From Bacteroidota bacterium (lineage in GTDB: Bacteria; Bacteroidota; Ignavibacteria; Ignavibacteriales; Melioribacteraceae): a stretch of DNA of 7,270 bases. The translations under genes and the position numbers were made by a program. The notes beneath the pieces were generated by a model. That model searched no databases and was not told the origin of the DNA. It saw only the letters and a list, made by a program, of their open reading frames with translations. Shown here piece by piece: positions 6,401 through 7,270 of this stretch; the first letter of the stretch is position 1; each line of letters begins with the position of its first letter. The stretch spans positions 1-7,270 of the forward strand of contig JAMCSN010000023.1 of NCBI GenBank assembly GCA_023381535.1, read 5' to 3'.

Positions 6401-6752
6401 TCCAAATGTACCAGGAGCTTTTGATGAATCTAATGGCACTTTCTCCATTTATAAGAAGTTCATAAGAGTAATAACTCCAAATGGTGGTGAGCAATTGCCA
6501 GCTACTACTCAATCTACTACTCAATACTATAATATTACATGGATTTCTAAAGGAGTCAATAATGTAAAGATAGATTACACGCTGGATAACGGACAGACTT
6601 GGACAAATATTACGGCAAGTGTTCAAAGCACAGGTGCGTTTAAGTGGGCAATACCGTCTGTTCCTTCGTCATTAGGAAAAGTTAGAATAACAGATGCAAC
6701 TGATGCAACAGTGACTGATGAAACGGACGGATTTTTCAGCATAATACCGTAA
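3441..6752 (+). CDS. Large lipoprotein with 11 tandem Ig-like 'SPNGGExW' repeats
   Basis: This 1103-residue protein opens with a lipoprotein signal peptide: Arg3, a hydrophobic core and the lipobox LSSC with Cys18 as the lipidated residue, followed by a short Thr/Pro/Gly spacer (about 19-36). The rest is 11 beta-rich repeats of 93-109 residues. The consensus runs: hydrophobic-x-V-(T/I)-SPNGGExW, AG(T/S)SxxITW, NVKIEYTxNNGxxW, STPSTGxYxW, CKIRISDAxDG, then SDxSDNxFxI. This resembles the Kre9/KNH-like Ig domain ('Ser-Thr-rich GPI-anchored membrane family', PF10342), common in long envelope proteins of this bacterial group. No enzymatic domain, transmembrane helix or type IX secretion C-terminal domain is visible, and the protein ends exactly at the end of repeat 11. 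It should be an extended rod tethered by its lipid to the outer membrane, perhaps for adhesion or as a scaffold (inference). It is probably monocistronic: own ribosome site, terminator directly after. Confidence 0.9.
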   Translation: MQRILICCLVSLLILSSCKFKESVTTPQTPGSGDTAIKVVTPNGAETLAEGSSYQITWTGTGTLLVRIQYSIDNGTSWSLVKDSLKNTGLYNWFPIPNTVSSQCLIQVSSLDGVSSDRSDKVFSIVKNSNKSLRITSPVGGETWQAGTSAQITWYSSGIDSVKIDYTIDNGQNWNVISNSTKNTGIYYWQPIPNTPTTLAKVRIRDAQDGVTSSESATPFQILPEQSAKVISPNGGEQWYAGSSNNITWQSTNVANVKIEFTIDGGATWSTIVASTPSTGVYSWNGIPNVSSLQCKIRISDASDGIPSDISDNNFTITTPGSQLIAVTSPNGGETWAAGTSQNITWSATGITNVKIEYTINNGITWNTITPSTPSTGFYTWTQLPNTPSTNCKIRISDAQDGSPSDDSNNLFSISPAPSIAVTSPNGGEVWTSGTSQTIKYTSVNIPNVKIEYTTNGGANWITITNLTPSIGEYTWDNIPAANSYQCKVKVSDAMFGSPSDISDNNFTITNQQAKQLTVTSPNGGEMWAAGSTQSITWSAMGVTDVKIEYTLNNGINWSTLVSSTPSTGFYTWSQLPSTPSTNCLIRISDAQDQTTSDVSDNLFSITPAPSVKVTSPNGGEVWQSGSQQTITYTSENIANVKIEYTTDGGANWTTLINSTPSIGAFTWNNIPNLTSYQCKVRVSDAMFGSPSDISDNNFTITNQIVKSITLTSPIGGEIWDAGTSKQITWSAVGVTDVKLEFSTNNGLTWNTIENSIPNTGSYSWAVPNTQSTQCKVRVSDVSGSPSTVSPNTFTIKPVASITLIAPNGNEVIRAGQSYNITWTAIGIDNVKIEYTTNSSSSLVEWKTIVSSTPAAAGSYSFGFPQSSTDCKVRISEAVIGSPSATSAGTFTVLPKTSITVSFPNGGESWIQGEKYQIQWSSVNVAKVKIEYTLNDGTGWTTIGENLDNTGFYDWVVPTTLALPTTTGGFIGSELCKIRVSEYNAADPNVPGAFDESNGTFSIYKKFIRVITPNGGEQLPATTQSTTQYYNITWISKGVNNVKIDYTLDNGQTWTNITASVQSTGAFKWAIPSVPSSLGKVRITDATDATVTDETDGFFSIIP
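4410..4988 (+). repeat. Two-repeat unit, copy 1 (R4+R5)
   Basis: R4 and R5 differ from each other but match R6 and R7 respectively, so a two-repeat block was duplicated in tandem. Over gap-free stretches counted by eye, R4 and R6 share about 71 of 93 residues, and R5 and R7 about 73 of 91. R4-type units have 'STGFYTW(T/S)QLP' and 'ISDAQD'. R5-type units have 'TPSIG' and 'VSDAMFGSPSDISDNNFTI'. Confidence 0.8.
4989..5564 (+). repeat. Two-repeat unit, copy 2 (R6+R7)
   Basis: This is the tandem partner of 4410-4988, in the same order and nearly the same length (576 against 579 bp). The segment 5487-5552 encodes the same 22 residues as 4911-4976, yet 10 of 66 bases differ and all are synonymous. 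The duplication is therefore not recent, and the protein sequence has been kept by selection. Confidence 0.8.
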
Positions 6753-6775
6753 AAGATAGAAATCAGTTCCTAAGT

Positions 6776-6806
6776 AAAAGGTGCTTTTGAAAGAAGCACC
6801 TTTTTT
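6776..6806 (+). terminator. Rho-independent terminator of the repeat lipoprotein gene
   Basis: A perfect 11-bp stem, AAAAGGTGCTT (6776-6786) with AAGCACCTTTT (6794-6804), encloses a 7-base loop (TTGAAAG) and runs into a T tract (6801-6806). It begins 23 bases after the lipoprotein stop codon and should end that transcript before the next gene. Confidence 0.9.
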
Positions 6807-6830
6807 ATTGTTTTTCAACTATGCGTTTTT

Positions 6831-7181
6831 ATGAAGAGAGTGCTTGGAAGATTTAGGGGTTTTATCGAAAGATTTTATCCATCGAATCCGTATGTAATAT
6901 CGTTTTCGTTTCCACGTTACTTTGTGCTGATATTAATAATGTTGGCTGTTGCTGGTATTTTTTATCTGCGATCTCAGAACAAAAATGAATTGGAAATTCT
7001 TAAGACAAAGCACAAAGAAATTCAGCTAATGGTTGCAGAGTATTTGGATGAAACTACGTCCACTAATTTGAGTTCCGATAAAGTTGCAACATTAAACAAA
7101 AGGTTGGATGAGTATAAGAAGAATCTGAGAATGATTGAGACTGAAATAGAACATTTACAGAGATTTTGGTTTCTTGAATAA
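6831..7181 (+). CDS. Small single-pass membrane protein with C-terminal coiled coil, unknown function
   Basis: This 116-residue protein has a basic, aromatic N-terminus (1-29, six Arg/Lys), one membrane helix (about 30-46, 'YFVLILIMLAVAGIFYL') and a charged heptad-like region (about 50-72 and 83-110, rich in Lys, Glu, Leu and Ile) ending in 'QRFWFLE'. By the positive-inside rule the coiled coil should be periplasmic. That layout resembles the small divisome proteins of the FtsB/DivIC/FtsL type, but no family motif is seen and the similarity may only be architectural. There is no Shine-Dalgarno, and the ATG at 6821 reads a different frame that stops after 11 codons. The gene sits 25 bp after the terminator and just before a tRNA. 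Its promoter is not evident. Terminator read-through is possible. Confidence 0.68.
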   Translation: MKRVLGRFRGFIERFYPSNPYVISFSFPRYFVLILIMLAVAGIFYLRSQNKNELEILKTKHKEIQLMVAEYLDETTSTNLSSDKVATLNKRLDEYKKNLRMIETEIEHLQRFWFLE

Positions 7182-7196
7182 TGTTCATTAATTTTG
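7164..7196 (+). promoter_or_regulatory. Candidate Bacteroidota-type promoter for the tRNA
   Basis: TTTTG (7164-7168) and TAATTTTG (7189-7196) match the -33 (TTTG) and -7 (TAnnTTTG) elements described for Bacteroidota housekeeping sigma, with 20 bases between them. Transcription would begin a few bases before the tRNA at 7210. The upstream box lies inside the end of the preceding coding region. AT-rich context makes a chance match possible. Confidence 0.4.
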
Positions 7197-7209
7197 CAAT
7201 AAATTTTAC

Positions 7210-7270
7210 TGCCCCGTAGTGTAATTGGCAACACGTCTGACTCTGGATCAGAAGACTTCAGGTTCGACCC
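7210..7270 (+). tRNA. tRNA-Gln, anticodon CUG (3' end beyond window)
   Basis: The cloverleaf can be folded by eye: acceptor 5' strand TGCCCCG (7210-7216), TA, D stem GTGT/ACAC (7219-7222, 7231-7234) with loop AATTGGCA, then anticodon stem TCTGA/TCAGA (7236-7240, 7248-7252) around loop CTCTGGA. The anticodon CTG (7243-7245) reads the Gln codon CAG. A 5-base variable region and T stem TCAGG (7258-7262) with loop TTCGACC follow. The sequence ends after the first base of the 3' T strand, so the 3' acceptor strand is missing. The U at position 1, giving a weak U1-A72 pair, is a known identity feature of tRNA-Gln. Confidence 0.93.

Larger units (their letters stand above)
3549..6749 (+). repeat. 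Array of 11 coding tandem repeats (about 285-291 bp each)
   Basis: Repeat borders, taken two to four residues before each SPNGG-type motif, are: R1 3549-3836, R2 3837-4121, R3 4122-4409, R4 4410-4697, R5 4698-4988, R6 4989-5273, R7 5274-5564, R8 5565-5843, R9 5844-6134, R10 6135-6461, R11 6462-6749. R10 is longest (109 residues) because of two loop insertions. R9 has a Ser-rich insertion and R11 an extra Thr/Gln-rich stretch before its ITW. R1, R2 and R8-R11 are most divergent, while R3-R7 are most alike. The repeats are clear in protein but blurred in DNA by third-position changes. Confidence 0.92.

Noticed and set aside
6321..6626. Minus-strand open frame of 101 codons
   Set aside because: It is an antisense shadow of repeats R10 and R11, without start signals or domain features.
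3549..6749. CRISPR or non-coding tandem repeat reading of the periodic region
   Set aside because: The period is about 288 bp, the frame is open throughout, and conservation is at protein level with synonymous changes. This is a coding domain array.
6462..6752. Type IX secretion C-terminal sorting domain
   Set aside because: The C-terminus is an ordinary SPNGGE-type repeat ending at its last beta strand. The protein also has a lipobox, so an N-terminal lipid anchor fits better.
6821..6856. Mini-ORF of 11 codons starting at the ATG ten bases before the coiled-coil gene
   Set aside because: It has no ribosome site and no informative peptide, and an ATG in T-rich DNA is expected by chance.
7022..7234. 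Minus-strand open frame of 70 codons crossing the tRNA
   Set aside because: It begins inside the tRNA-Gln gene and runs opposite the coiled-coil gene.
1..7270. Insertion sequences, phage genes, toxin-antitoxin or defence genes
   Set aside because: No transposase, integrase, terminal inverted repeats, target duplications or defence domains are visible in any supported frame. The tRNA at the right edge is a possible integration site, but its 3' end is outside the window.

Overview
The window is AT-rich, densely packed bacterial DNA. The gene content resembles the Bacteroidota/Chlorobiota/Ignavibacteriota group: an ExbB-ExbD-TonB cassette, a DUF2085 membrane protein, an NHL-type beta-propeller protein, and a large lipoprotein built from 'SPNGGExW...ITW' Ig-like repeats. 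Most genes lack a clear Shine-Dalgarno sequence. I lean towards Ignavibacteria or a relative, but this is inference from gene style and no phylogenetic marker was tested.

Layout. (1) Bases 1-1169, plus strand: the last codons of a probable ExbB/TolQ-type gene, then exbD (ATGA overlap), then tonB one base after the exbD stop. These should form an energy-transducing inner-membrane complex that drives TonB-dependent outer-membrane receptors. The ExbD has Asn where the family has its proton-carrying Asp. (2) Bases 1144-3307, minus strand: a tight four-gene run, transcribed from a secreted NHL beta-propeller protein (3307-2438) through a DUF2085 membrane protein (2430-1969) and a GTG-started membrane protein of unknown function (1972-1457) to a small membrane protein (1455-1144). 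Its last gene runs 26 bp into the 3' end of tonB, tail to tail. (3) Bases 3308-3440: a divergent intergenic region with a perfect 9-bp inverted repeat. (4) Bases 3441-6752, plus strand: a 1103-residue lipoprotein with 11 tandem repeats of about 95 residues, followed by a strong intrinsic terminator. (5) Bases 6831-7181: a small protein with one membrane segment and a coiled coil. (6) From 7210: a tRNA-Gln (anticodon CUG), cut by the window end, with a Bacteroidota-style promoter candidate just upstream.

Together the genes are about the cell envelope: energising outer-membrane transport, a membrane-protein operon and a long surface or periplasmic repeat lipoprotein. No mobile element, CRISPR array, phage gene or defence system is visible. 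The points most worth checking are the Asp-to-Asn change in ExbD, the internal two-repeat duplication in the lipoprotein, and the uncharacterised membrane-protein operon.
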